This document shows, piece after piece, positions 9,636 to 20,030 of a stretch of DNA of 64,000 nt; the stretch's first letter is position 1, and every line of letters begins with the position of its first letter. The translations under genes were made by a program, and so were the position numbers. The notes below the pieces were generated by a model that had not been told where the DNA came from, searched no databases, and saw nothing but the letters and a program-made list of their open reading frames with translations. The DNA is from Crocodylus rhombifer (Eukaryota > Chordata > Crocodylia > Crocodylidae), in the NCBI GenBank assembly GCA_038503035.1, contig JAVSML010000943.1:192841-256840 (forward strand), written 5' to 3'.

Positions 9636-11224
9636 GAAGGCATCCTTTTCAAGCATGCCTCACCTATTTGTCCCCCTTTCATGTGCAAAATCCAGTAATG
9701 AAATGGTGAAGTCATTCTGAGGTACCTCTATCACCCCTTTTGAAATCTCCTGAGAAGTCATAGGTGTATCTTCTAGAATAGTGCGTTTTGGGAGCACCTG
9801 AAACACAATATAAATGTAGTCTAAGATTAGTCCCATATGACTAAAACCTTGTTTTAGGAATCCTAGAAAGTTTTATGTTCATGATTTTCCATTCATGCTT
9901 AGCAAATATCAAGGGATAATGAATGACCTAACATTAAGTCAAGCCTTAGATGGATTTCTAGACCATTTAATATCCAGGGCTGATCTGTGCTCTTGAAATT
10001 GATTTTGTCAATGTTTTCTCAATTACTGCAAGATATTTGCATGTCCAGTAGTGTAACTAGGGGTGGGCAAGAAAGGCATCTGCCATGGGCATCTCAACCC
10101 ACCCCCACTGAATCTGCACCCTGGCAGTATACCCATGCCAGGAACTTCAAAAGAGTCTTTGTCTGCTGCCTTAATAACAGCCAGGGCAGGAAGAGCAGGT
10201 GTGGCAGCTCAGCTACAGACTGTTTAGGGGTTTCCAGTATGCATAAAACTGCTGTCCCTTGCCCCTACTCTGGGAACCGCACCTGCTGCTTTCCCTCAGG
10301 GTTTATCCTGGATGCCAACTCTGCTTGTTGTTCCATTGTGTATGTCAAGTCAAAAGTGTGAAATGTATTATATATTTCTAAAATAAATATTTCTCATTCT
10401 TTAAAGTTTGTACAAAAGACAAAAAAAGTCAGGGAAAGGATTCCAAAAATTATTCCCATGTTCTTATAGCAATCTACAAATTCTAATTTTCTAATATCTA
10501 TAGTTAAAGTTGTGTCTCTATCGCTTGATAATGTTAGACCCTGTTTACAGTTGTTTGCAAGTTCAGTTCATTGGTTGATATTTTCCATGCAAGGGGTCTG
10601 TGTGAAGCTGGCAGCCCCTCCTGTGAACTGATGGGCCTAGAGTCTGATGAAAGAAATAGTGTGAGAGCATGTAATTAAAGATCATGTGTATGTACAAGAG
10701 AACTGAATTCAAGTTAACCACAAATCTGACATTTCCTAATTTTTTAAATGCTTGATAGTGAAAGCTTAATAATCTATTTTAACACATTTTTCCATGTTAA
10801 GGTTAACTGAATTGTAGCTGTATTTTATAGTAGAAGACAGGGTCTGGGACTCCATTATAATAAGCACTTTATAGCCATAATAAAAAGATTCCACTCCCTA
10901 CCTCTAAATGCTTATACTCAAAAGCATATGACAATAAGCAGATGGAAAAAAACAGCATAGAGAGAAGGACAAAATGAAGAGATTGTACTGAAATAACTCT
11001 GTTTTATGGTAGCTGAAGGCACTTGTCTTTGCTTCATAACACACCTGAAGTGCATTTATTTCACTGTAACCACACATGCCATTTTAGCTCACTGGTATCA
11101 TAATGTTTCATACAGTGGGAAGAATATTAGTCCATAATATTTTGACTTACAGGAAGTAAGAGACAACTAATTTTATTATATAATAAAACAACACAGTAAA
11201 TAAAATGTACAGTATAAGAGAAAA
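9636..11224. other. Mostly A+T-rich non-coding DNA with a G+C-rich patch at 10050-10360
   Basis: The patch starts AGTGTAACTAGGGGTGGGC, which resembles the end of a hAT-type element, but I could not find the matching other end. A 124-aa frame (9987-10361) crosses it and has no recognisable domain. The rest shows nothing I can name. Confidence 0.35.
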
Positions 11225-11310
11225 TGGGACGATGTAATCCTCAAAGAAAATTTAAACCCAGGTTTTCCACTTTCTGGGTGAGTGCTCTAACTGCTAATCT
11301 ATCATATAAA
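11225..11310 (-). repeat. Possible MIR-type SINE remnant
   Basis: AAACCCAGGTTTTCCACTTT followed by GTGAGTGCTCTAACTGCTAA is the reverse complement of the tRNA-derived A/B box region of MIR-like SINEs (TTAAGAGC … GGTTCGAATCC). Short and decayed. Confidence 0.3.
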
Positions 11311-11461
11311 AAGGTTGGTTTCACCAAGTCCTTCATTGACCATCTTCTAAGCCCTTTTGGGATCTTCCTAGAAGGGAAGAGCCTGGGCTACCTCCTTGAA
11401 GCCCTGACTCCTGCAGCTAAGTCCCAGAATTACAGGAGTGGAAACTTTCTTAAGATGTCAT

Positions 11462-11560
11462 AAGAGAAGTAGGGCTAGAAGAGACCTCCATAGGTCATCC
11501 GTTTTAACTCTCTACTGTTCATTTCATCACCTCTGTCTAAATTATCCCAGAAATTTTTTT
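11462..11560 (-). mobile_element. Old CR1 3' tail
   Basis: AGTAGGGCTAGAAGAGACCT and CATAGGTCATCCGTTTTAAC match the layout of the reversed CR1 tail (GGGTCAGAAGGGACCT … ATCATCTAGTCC) with much decay. Confidence 0.5.
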
Positions 11561-11592
11561 GAATAATTATCAGTTAAAAATTTACAATGATG

Positions 11593-11870
11593 GACAGGGC
11601 CATCTCGGGGAGGGGTGGGGATAGGAGTGACTGCACCAGGTCCCGTGTTTTGAGGGGGCCCCACGGAGCTGGGCGAGGTGTCCACAGTGACTCCACACTG
11701 CTGATGGCTTCACATCTGGCTGCTCAGCATGCCCCCACAGCTGCCAAATCCACCACCGAATCCACTGCTTGGCACCACCTCCCCCCCTGCAACTGGCTTC
11801 CTCAGGCTGATTTGCCCTGGGCCCCACACCCTGCTTGGGTTGCCTATGGTGATGGAGAAGCTACAACCTC
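11593..11870. mobile_element. Possible hAT-type fragment
   Basis: Begins CAGGGCCATCTCGGGGAGGG and carries GCCCTGGGCCCCACACCC near 11812, a pattern I associate with hAT elements whose ends start CAGGGCCG. A clean right end and 8-bp duplication were not found. The G+C content contrasts sharply with the flanks. Confidence 0.35.
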
Positions 11871-11899
11871 TCTAACTAATCTCTTCCAGGATTAGAATG

Positions 11900-12525
11900 G
11901 AGACTTTTCTCCTTTATATTGTCCCATGAATATATGATATATTTCATGTTCTTTGTGGTAAAGAAAGAGTTCTTTTTAAAGATCTTTAAAGATTTTGAAG
12001 TCTGTTGTATGTAGACATGTCCTTAATAGACCAATTTAAAATTGAATAGTTTGGATTACTAACCTGAGGATAATGTAGTGATGGTCAAGATCTGTGAAGC
12101 AGTTACAGTAGATCCACAGGCAAGTTAAATGCACAATTCATTCTTGAAAACCACTGAGATTCAGTCAGGAGCCCAGATCTGTGTAACACAAAGCTTTGTT
12201 AAAAATCTGCTCTTAAATATTCTGAAAGCAGGCTCTCTTATGAAATCTTCAGGGCTTTTTTTTCCTGTTTTTTGTTTTTTGCTCTTAGTAGAATTTCTGA
12301 CTCATCTCAAATAGGACTGTTTTGCTTATAGAATTTCTACTTCAAGCCTCATCTAAAAAAATACAAATGTGGAAACATTAAATACTTTTAAAAAGCTAAC
12401 TGAAATGTTGACCTCGAATAATTATTAGCGTTTGTTTATAATTTTACCTATCTCCTTTGTAAAGCTGTTTAAAATCCACTGATAGAAAATTTTAAAAAGA
12501 ACTATGGTATTTCCTTTTCTATGTA
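11900..12525. other. A+T-rich non-coding stretch
   Basis: No gene, repeat or motif recognised. Confidence 0.5.
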
Positions 12526-12533
12526 TTTTAGAC

Positions 12534-13189
12534 CCGGGGTATCAAAGATATGGCCCACAGGCCAAATCTGGCCTGTGAAGCCCTGTCATCTGGCCCCCTG
12601 TGCTGTTCCTGGGTCTGAGCTGACCTACATACCACATGTGGGCAGGGCTTAGGACATGACCCATTCCAGCTCTTCTGGAATCCCCACCACACACAGTGCC
12701 AGCTCTAGCTGGTCTGGCACAAGTGCTATATATACATGGTGCCCACTCTAGCCGGCTCAAGACCTGTGCTGTAGGAGGCACCTGCAGGTGCTACTTGCAG
12801 CATTGGTCCCAGACCAGCTAGAGCAGGTCCCATGTGCAGCACAGTCTTGCACCAGCTTGTCAGGGAGGGTGGCATACGTGGTACAAATCCTGGAATGGGC
12901 CTTGAGTACTGCACATTCTGGTGAAGGTGGTTACACACAAACCTCTCTCTAGCCTCTCAGGGATCCATGCTGCATGCATCACATCCAGACTGGTTGGGGG
13001 CAGGTGCAGCACGGGTCCCAGACTAGCTGGAATAGGCTCCTTGCAGCATGGATCATGGAGTTGCCTGAATGTTCAGTGGATCTGGCATGCAGGAGGGGTT
13101 GAGCAGATAGTCTGAGGGCCTGATCCAGCCCACATACCAACCTGTGCCATTCATCTGGCCCATGGTGCCAGATGAGTTTGACACCCCTG
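12534..13189. mobile_element. hAT-type non-autonomous transposon with 8-bp target duplication
   Basis: The ends are CCGGGGTATCAAAGATATGG and the complement of GATGAGTTTGACACCCCTG, i.e. degenerate CAGGGGTGTCAAAC-type inverted repeats. The flanks are TTTTAGAC (12526-12533) and TTTTAGAT (13190-13197), an 8-bp duplication with one change, the hallmark of hAT transposition. The interior is G+C-rich with repeated GCAGCAT/CCAGACYAGCTGGA words. Frames on both strands inside it are chance. No transposase is present. Confidence 0.82.
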
Positions 13190-13197
13190 TTTTAGAT

Positions 13198-14810
13198 AAA
13201 GGTTACCTTGTTCACCTGTATCTAATATCAATTAGAGTTAAATTAAAAGGATTGTGTATCCAAGATTGATCTTTGATTTTGCACCACATGCAACTGTATT
13301 GAAAGTGATATGTTTTTTAATATCTAACTTCAGTTTTTCAGTGTATCTAGAGAGCTCAAGGTCAAATATCATCACAACTTAATGCATCCCCAGTCAACTA
13401 GGTGAAAACAGAGACTGGTTGGCAAACTCAGCCAAACATTTTCAAATGTAAATTATTTCAGTGACACAAATTATATTGCTCATATGCTTAAATTTAAGCA
13501 TATGCATAAGGATTTTCATATATTGGGGTCCAACTGAGAAAGTAATGAATAACACTAGATTTGAGTAATGTCTTTTGATAAAACAATGAAAAAACTGTCA
13601 TGCCTGAGCTTCAGAGAACTGAGAGAGCTATAAGAGTAGCAGGCCATCAGAGAAATTAATTTACCAATAGAAAAGCAAACAAACTTGCTTCAGTCCAGGC
13701 CTCTTCAGCCTTGTCACATTAATTTTGTGGATTAAAAGAAAAACAAGTTATAATGCATCCAAGCTTCAGGCACAAAGCTCTGCGAGGGTGCATAAGAAGT
13801 GTGATGATGTTTTTTCCCCGTCTGTGTGTTAATAATAGTGAAAGAAATCAAATATCCCATTTTATGTCTTATTTACAAAAGCCAGTTCCAATCATTATTA
13901 CTATGCCTATAACAGGAATGACACCGCTGTGAGGTGCTGCTCCTTCTATTTAGTCAAACTTGGTTCAAAGAAACATCAATCCAGTATACAATCCAGACTT
14001 GCTAAGGATGAAATCTGCCTAGCAAATTAAATGATTGATAGCTCAAAGAACCTAAACACATTTCCACATGTTGCTTGACAGCTTCATTCAGCAGGGAAAT
14101 AAATAAATAAGCCATCCAACTTAGAGTCATTAATTATAGTAAAAATCCCAACGTTTGTGACTGACAAATGAGTGTGATCTGCACAATCTGCTCCCAGTTT
14201 CATCTGTACTAAATAAAAACAGCTAGCAATTAATACTGTTCTGTTCTACGATGCCATATACACCAAGTCAATAATGACCAATCAATTTGCAGAGGTTCAA
14301 AATCCCCTTTCCAAGCCTCTGCCATGATAATTTTTTTCTGCTTTCCCTAAAGCAGGAAGTTTCAGCAAGCATAAAATTAGAAATATAACAACTGGAACTG
14401 GGCAGCTATGTCCAGCCCAGCCCTCTGTCTGATACAAGCAGTTAACATTTAAAAAAAAAACATATCTAGAGTTTATTTTCTGTCACTGCCTTCAAACCGA
14501 GTTCATTCTAAAACCTGCATCACAAATGACACATCTCTTTTACCATGAGTTGTATAGAGCTCTATGATATGTTATCCTTCTCCTTTTCCTCGTGCTGTGT
14601 GCTCCATGATATTTAGCTACTCTTATCACTCTTGTCGTATTTGGAACAGGCAAAAGAACAGAAGCAAACAGATCAGGTTTACTTGAGAGACTCAAAAAAG
14701 AACAGGAGGCTTGTCCCGCTCTCCATCCCCCCTACTCTTCCGTTCAGTAGCAGGTGTCTTGAAATAGTTAACAGAGTTACAGAGCAGGGATTAGTGGATT
14801 AATTCATTGA
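13198..14810. promoter_or_regulatory. Repeat-poor A+T-rich stretch, candidate conserved non-coding DNA
   Basis: No transposon was recognised over 1.6 kb, which is unusual here. From about 13700 to 14420 the sequence has homeobox-type words: CATTAATTTTG (13718), ATGATTGATAG (Pbx/Meis-like, 14031), TTGACAGCTTC (Meis/TGIF TGACAG, 14074), TTAATTATAG (14131) and CAATTAATAC (14227). These are frequent in developmental enhancers but also in any A+T-rich DNA. It is a suggestion only. Confidence 0.3.
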
Positions 14811-14829
14811 GGTCTATGAAAGATGTGCC

Positions 14830-15860
14830 GTGTTTGTGTTTGTACATGAGGACAGAGGTGATTTCATCTGTACTAAGTGCAAACCAGTGACCAGATTAGA
14901 AAAAATTTCAAGGGCGGGAGGCCCAACTATAAACTTTCCATAGTCAGGAAGAATAAAGATTTCTTCAATCAGAGCAATAAATTGTTACAGCATATGCGGC
15001 CTGATGAGGAATCAGTTAGCATCATGAGGAGGTGGTTGAAAAACCAGAAAGACAACTGTAAGTATGTAACTTCCTGAAGAAAAGGATTAACAGAGCATAG
15101 GAGGAATCACTTTCAACTATTCTGCAGTGGAGCTACAGATGAAGAAGCAATGGATGGCAGGAATTAGAAGTAGTAGTCACACAGCCTTAGGAATGAAAGG
15201 TCTGTGATGAAGACGGTGGTGATTCAGGATGGCTAGCAATGCCCATCTGTCACCTAGACCTCAAATCCTATGTGGTATGCTGCATTCCTGAAGACCAAAA
15301 GCTAGATGTGATAGAGAGATTACTGGAATTCATGAGTACAGCAAACCACTACTCTTTCCAGTTTATCTTCATGGGCATCAGTGTTGGTGCCATGAATGAT
15401 GCTCAGCAAATCAGAGGAGACTATAGGACTCCATGTAGGAGAATAAAGAAGTGCAGATTATGGCGTGCAAATCATGTTCTAATCAATTCTTCCTATCTGA
15501 TGGGACAGGGCCAAGAAGGGACCATCACATCATGGAATGGAACGCATGACTCAAAGTGGTACACTACAGAAATTTGATGGACTAACTCTCATGAATGGAA
15601 CATGAGCACCAGAAAGACATATTTAGTGAAAAAAGGAGATAGTACCACGCTATAAACTGAGTACATGTGTTTGATCCAGGACCAAAGAGGAAGAAAGCAG
15701 AATAATCTGTTGAGTACACCTGGGTGAAGATGCCCTGAATATACCACAGTAGCAAGAAGCATCATGCAAGATTAAAGGGAGACCAGTAAAACTGATTGAA
15801 AATATTGATGGATTACTTTTTTTCTGTCTCCAAGTTAAGTATCTTATTCCCAATTATTGG
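14830..15860 (+). pseudogene. CR1-group ORF1 remnant with zinc-finger-like start and esterase domain
   Basis: Near 14858-14902 the sequence reads GDFICTKCKPVTRLEK across a stop-free stretch, the CxxC start seen in vertebrate CR1 ORF1 proteins. The frame from 15239 gives a 112-aa stretch with SYVVCCIPEDQKLDVIERLL, then HYSFQFIFMGISVGAMNDA, then IRGDYRTPCRRIKK and LINSSYLMGQGQEG. This matches the block order of the CR1/L3 ORF1 esterase (SGNH-like) domain, where HVGTND follows VCCLPGA. The HVGTND block is changed to a MGISVGAMND-like form, so activity is unlikely. ORF1 is an RNA- and lipid-associated accessory protein of the LINE. No ORF2 follows. It is older and more decayed than the other CR1s here. 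Confidence 0.62.
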
Positions 15861-15864
15861 GTCA

Positions 15865-16425
15865 GATCTTCAAGCTGCATAAGTGAGTGCAACTATTGAA
15901 TTAATAGAGCTATTGACTGTGTTCTAACTGATTTATTTTCTCCAACAACTTGATTCTTCTACATCCCCCTTCCCTGCAGTTGGCATAAGGTATGTGCATA
16001 GAAAAGAGAGCAACGGTTGCAGCTTTCCTATACCCTGAAGATCTGTAACTGTTTTAACAGTACTTTTAAACTATTGGCAAACACACCAAGTAAGAGTAGC
16101 CTCAAAATTGCTATAATTTGTGTTGATGGACTGGATCCACATATACCTTTCAAGCTGATCTGTGCACCCCTGAACTGCAACTGTACCAGAACTTCTTCTC
16201 TGATTTTCATCTCTGAGAGAAGCAGTGCTTTCTACACTACAGTGTTCAGAATGCTGGCACCAGGTTTTGTGAACAAAGAAAATTAAGAATCAACAGTATT
16301 TGTGTGATCTACTAGCTGTCCTTGGTCCCCCATGAATCAATATGAATATGAGAAAAATTCAAATCAAAATGAAATGAAAAAATCTTCTAGAGAACCACCT
16401 ATGTACCTTAAGGAAATACATAAAA
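15865..16425. other. Unclassified A+T-rich stretch
   Basis: An open frame at 16017-16286 (89 aa) has no recognisable domain and no coding context. Confidence 0.45.
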
Positions 16426-16902
16426 CTAGTACTTGTGGTTCAGAAAATGATGCCTTTTATTAAACCAACTGAGAAATTGCAAAAAATATATATCTTTTTC
16501 TGCAAGCTTTCGGGCTCACACATCCTTCAGGGAAAGTTCAAGATGGTAAAAAGTCTCCATACATAGGAAATAAGCTTAATTTTTTCACAGAGGAAGCAGA
16601 AGCTGGAAATCTGTCCCTCTGGGTCCATGAGAGTGTCTTTGTGAGGTTGCTCTTTGTTGTGCAGATCAAGCAGTATTTCTTCACTGGTGGTGTCAGATGG
16701 CAGACAAGGAGATGTAGAAAAATGTCCTTGCTGTGTAGCAATAAAGTTTATAATCCAAACTTGGCTAAAATTCATCATCTTCCATGTTTCCAAGGGATGT
16801 GCTTGGTGGCCCTGCTGGTCTGAGACAAAAAGAAATGCAAAAATCTAGAACTCTTTGTTCAGAAATTATACCTTTTATTAAACCAACTGAAAAATTGCAA
16901 AC
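16426..16902 (-). mobile_element. Possible Penelope-like element tail with direct terminal repeats
   Basis: Two related 60-bp stretches lie in the same orientation at 16426-16485 and 16842-16902. Both hold CTTTTATTAAACCAACTGA then GAAATTGCAA/AAAATTGCAA. Between them is GCAAGCTTTCGGGCTCACAC at 16503. On the minus strand this reads as GAGCCCGAAAGCTTGC … CAGTTGGTTTAATAAAAGG, a 3' tail type I associate with Penelope-like elements of reptiles, and Penelope copies often carry such direct repeats. An 88-aa minus frame (16527-16793) shows no GIY-YIG motif that I can see. Confidence 0.38.
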
Positions 16903-17269
16903 GTGTGTGTCCTTTCATTTTCTCTAATCACTAGAGCTATGTTATTCTAGTTCTTCAACTATATGTAGCCCATTGGCCAATATTTTACTACATGACAAAA
17001 AAACCCCAGGGAAATCCACAAGATCTATATAAGCTAGTATATTTTCCAGATCAGAAAATCTATAATGAAGCATATAGTCTAGGTTAAAATCTTACCAGAA
17101 ATTGGGTCATAAGACACCTAAGACTCATGGTCCTTCCTATAGATTTCCTCCTAGTAGCCTTGGAAAGGAAAAGGTATATAATTAGATCTCTAACTTGAGC
17201 TTTTTCTCATCTACTTTAGTATCTTTATTTCAGTATCACTAAGTGTAACTTGCTTCGTTCTTAATATGG
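16903..17269. other. Unclassified non-coding stretch
   Basis: No repeat or gene recognised. Confidence 0.4.
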
Positions 17270-17650
17270 TATTAAGCGTAGCCCAGCTACACCCAAGGAT
17301 GTGCCCTGTCCACAAATGGAAGGAATGAGGTTTTCAGGCAAGAGTGCTGTGAAAGGGACCCTGTCACTGGGGAGCAGTTCTCTCTTCTCTATAGAGCTAG
17401 GCTGGGACACAGTACTTAAATATATACAAATGTATTGATATACAGGATAAATATAATTACAAACCCCTAAACTGATACAAGATGCTTTACATGTGACACC
17501 ACATTCTCTGGTCTGCAATCAGGAAATTTTTACTACCTCCAGGGACATGCAAAACAGAGTATGGGCAATTGGGAACTCAAAACAGGTTATTCACAGCATG
17601 GCCAGTGATCAACTCCCAGTACAGATGAGTATCAATATCTGGGAACAGAT

Positions 17651-17820
17651 AAGCACAGGTAGGTCAAGGTATCACTTCCATAAACATATCCAGGCAACCC
17701 AGCAGGTAAGCACAGGTAAGTCAGGTAAGAATACAGTAGGCACATACAGACAACAAAACAAATAAACACAGGTAAGTCAAGGTACCATTTCAGTAAGCAT
17801 AAACAGGTAGCAACAAGGTA
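17651..17820. repeat. Tandem repeat, three units of about 57 bp
   Basis: The unit start ARGCACAGGTARGTCARGGTA (or a close variant) occurs at 17651, 17708 and 17764, a period of 57 then 56. The units share CATAAACAT/AGTAAGCAT-type middles. The minus-strand 73-aa frame here (17632-17853) is repeat-derived. Confidence 0.7.
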
Positions 17821-18199
17821 ACTCAATACGAACATCTTAAAGAATACCCACAATTATATTAACATCAACGTTGTATCAATCACAAAACATGAAGTGCATT
17901 CAGCACCCCACAGGGTGTTCCGTGGAGCCCTCTTTCTTTTGAGTCTAGGCTTGGTCTCGCCTCCCAATAGAGGAGAAGAAAGGCTCTAGAATCCCCCCCT
18001 CCCTCTGACAGTACCGGGATCCCACCCCAAAACTCAGGACCCTGTATATCTAGCTCCCATAGGAGCCCCTCCCAGGGTGCCTCCCCTGTGGGACCCGCTC
18101 CCCAACAACTCACACTCCCGCTCTCCAAAGCAGTTGGGGCTTGTCCCCTCGACGTTGGCTCCTCTGGCCTCTCCCCAGCAGCACCTCTGGCTCCTTTCA

Positions 18200-18430
18200 T
18201 GGCCAGACACCCCACTCTGGGCACCGAGGCTGAGCAGCATTGCCTCCTCAGGCTATCTAGCCTTGCACCAGGAGTTGTCCTCTCCCTGCAGCCCTGTGCC
18301 CCAACCTGGGCACCAAGGGCTCCTTTGGCTTATGCAAAGACAGACTGCTGCTGGCTCTGATCATCCGGTCTCACGCTGGGGCTTCATCGGGCCCCACTCT
18401 GGGCAATGAGGGCTCTTTTAGATATGCCAA
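18200..18430. repeat. Imperfect 90-bp tandem repeat, about 2.5 units
   Basis: CTGGGCAMYRAGGG-type cores occur at 18217, 18306 and 18399, each followed by a GCTGCTGGCTCTG or related stretch. Spacing is 89 then 93. Confidence 0.5.
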
Positions 18431-18474
18431 GTTGTGCTGCTGGCTCTGGCTGCCCAGCTTCATGCCAGGATCCC

Positions 18475-18610
18475 AGGCCCGAACCACCTTAAGTGGTTCC
18501 CAGGGCCAAGGCTCTGTGCACCAGTCCATGCACCGAGAGGTGACCCGGGCAGTCTCAAACCATTCCCAGAGCCAAGGCTCTGTGCTCTGGGTTGTGCACC
18601 ACAGAAGCTT
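18475..18610. repeat. Tandem duplication of 66 bp
   Basis: CAGGGCCAAGGCTCTGTGC at 18501 recurs as CAGAGCCAAGGCTCTGTGC at 18567. Confidence 0.7.
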
Positions 18611-19234
18611 CCCACTGCTTGAATCCCCAAGAAGCATCTCCAGGGGATCTTCTGGGCAATTGCCCACTGGGCAGCTCTCCCCATCTCTTCTGGACCTCAC
18701 TCTTCTTGAGTCCCTCGGCATGTCTGCCCAGCATGCTGAGCACACTGTCCTTTTGTTCTCTCCAGATGCACCACTCCCAGAGTCTGTCAGACTTGCAAAG
18801 TGCAGTCTTCAATCAAGTCTGGGGCTCCTCCACCCCACACCCCTCCAAGCAGGGGTGAGGTAAGCCCCTCCCAGTTGTTGTCTAATTGGTGGAAATGTTC
18901 CACCAGTCAGGAATGCCCTCTTCCAAGCCCTGCATCCTAGGTGGATAATTTGTCATCCAGAACTCTACTGCCCAAGACTGACAAAGAGCAAGAGAGCTGG
19001 GCAGCTGCAGGTGGGTGTGAAGCCATGGAGGTAGGGAGGTAGCTGAGCGGGAGAACTGCTGAGGAGCTGGGATGGAGGGAGGGGTTGAGCAGGAATCCAC
19101 CAGAGAAACAGGTAGCCACAGGGAAGACTTGGCAGCTCCTAATAATGCCCCTTCTCTCCTAATCAGAGCTGTGCATGTTAGAGGGTACATGCTAACTTTA
19201 ATACTGCCCAGCGTTCCTTAGACTTAGTACCTAT

Positions 19235-19564
19235 GAGTGTTTATACATGTACGCTGGGAGTGGGGGATGCTTTAATTAGAGTGGCTCTGAGAGTCTCTCA
19301 AATTAAAGCACCAGGAATGTCATGTGTAACAGGAACCTTGCACTGACAAATGTCAGCAGGAGCACTTTAACTAAAGCTTGTTGAATAAGATTTAGTTAAA
19401 GCACCCCCATCACCATTTTTTAACATGGGTATGCTGATACACATGATGCTGGAGTCTGCTGGAGTGTGGTAACTATGCTCTAGCAAGCTTGATTAATTAA
19501 GTCTGCCCAACATGCTGTAACTGCAGTGCATCAGAGCAGCCTCAGTGCATACATATAGGCACCC
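19235..19564. mobile_element. MITE, family of the 35173 element, with TAT duplication
   Basis: The ends GAGTGTTTATACATGTACGC and the complement of GCATACATATAGGCACCC are inverted repeats. TAT flanks both sides (19232-19234, 19565-19567). The interior has GAGTGGCTCTGAGAGT, ACTTTAACTAAAGCTTGTTG and TGCTGTAACTGCAGTGCATC. The element at 35173-35557 has the same blocks in reverse order and orientation. Non-coding. Confidence 0.75.
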
Positions 19565-19639
19565 TATAAGTTGTAACGGCCTTGTTACACAGTATAATGC
19601 GAGCAGCACAAATGTTGATCGGTACTAATGTTAGCTTGA

Positions 19640-20030
19640 ATTTGGAACTGTCACATGTTTGGGTCAGCAGGGGTCTGGAGGACTGAAAGTAAGAATCCCC
19701 ATAACCACCCACATATTCTGGCCTTCCCCTCATTTCCCACCCACCTTTGGGGTTTCCTCCTACCCGCCCCCATCTTACTCATGGATGCTTGTATTTTCTG
19801 TCTCAGGGGAGCAGGCAGGGAAGGTTTTGGCTTTTGGGCTGCTTCTCTTCTCTGGGCTGAGACAACTCAGAAAGCAGCAGGGGACAGACAGCATGGGGAC
19901 CCACAAGTAAAGAGGGGATGAGTGGGGCAGTGATCAAGGACTAGGGGTTCTGAGGTGATTGAGCGGGGGTGGTGGGGCCAATCCAAGCCAGCAAGGTAGG
20001 AGGGACAGGTGGGGGGTAATGACCTGGGTA
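19640..20030. other. Small G+C-rich block, unclassified
   Basis: Follows the MITE directly. It has a pyrimidine-rich part (CCACCCACCTTTGGGG) and then a purine-rich part (GGGGATGAGTGGGGCAGTG). Overlapping short frames only. Confidence 0.35.

Larger units (their letters stand above)
17270..19200 (-). mobile_element. LTR-like retroelement remnant with nested tandem repeats
   Basis: A G+C-rich block (17880-18880) is followed, on the minus strand, by a 57-bp repeat array and then by a TATATTTAAG box (complement at 17416-17425). This order (G+C-rich body, repeats, promoter box, G+C-rich tail to about 17280) resembles a long U3/R region of an endogenous retrovirus. Open frames of 90-143 aa occur on both strands of the block. 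They overlap each other and repeat Trp/Pro-rich units, so they come from the tandem repeats. No gag, pol or primer-binding site is visible. The edges are approximate. Confidence 0.35.

Noticed and set aside
18371..18863. 124-143 aa frames on both strands as a Trp-rich protein
   Set aside because: They follow the 66-bp and 90-bp tandem repeats and are open on both strands.
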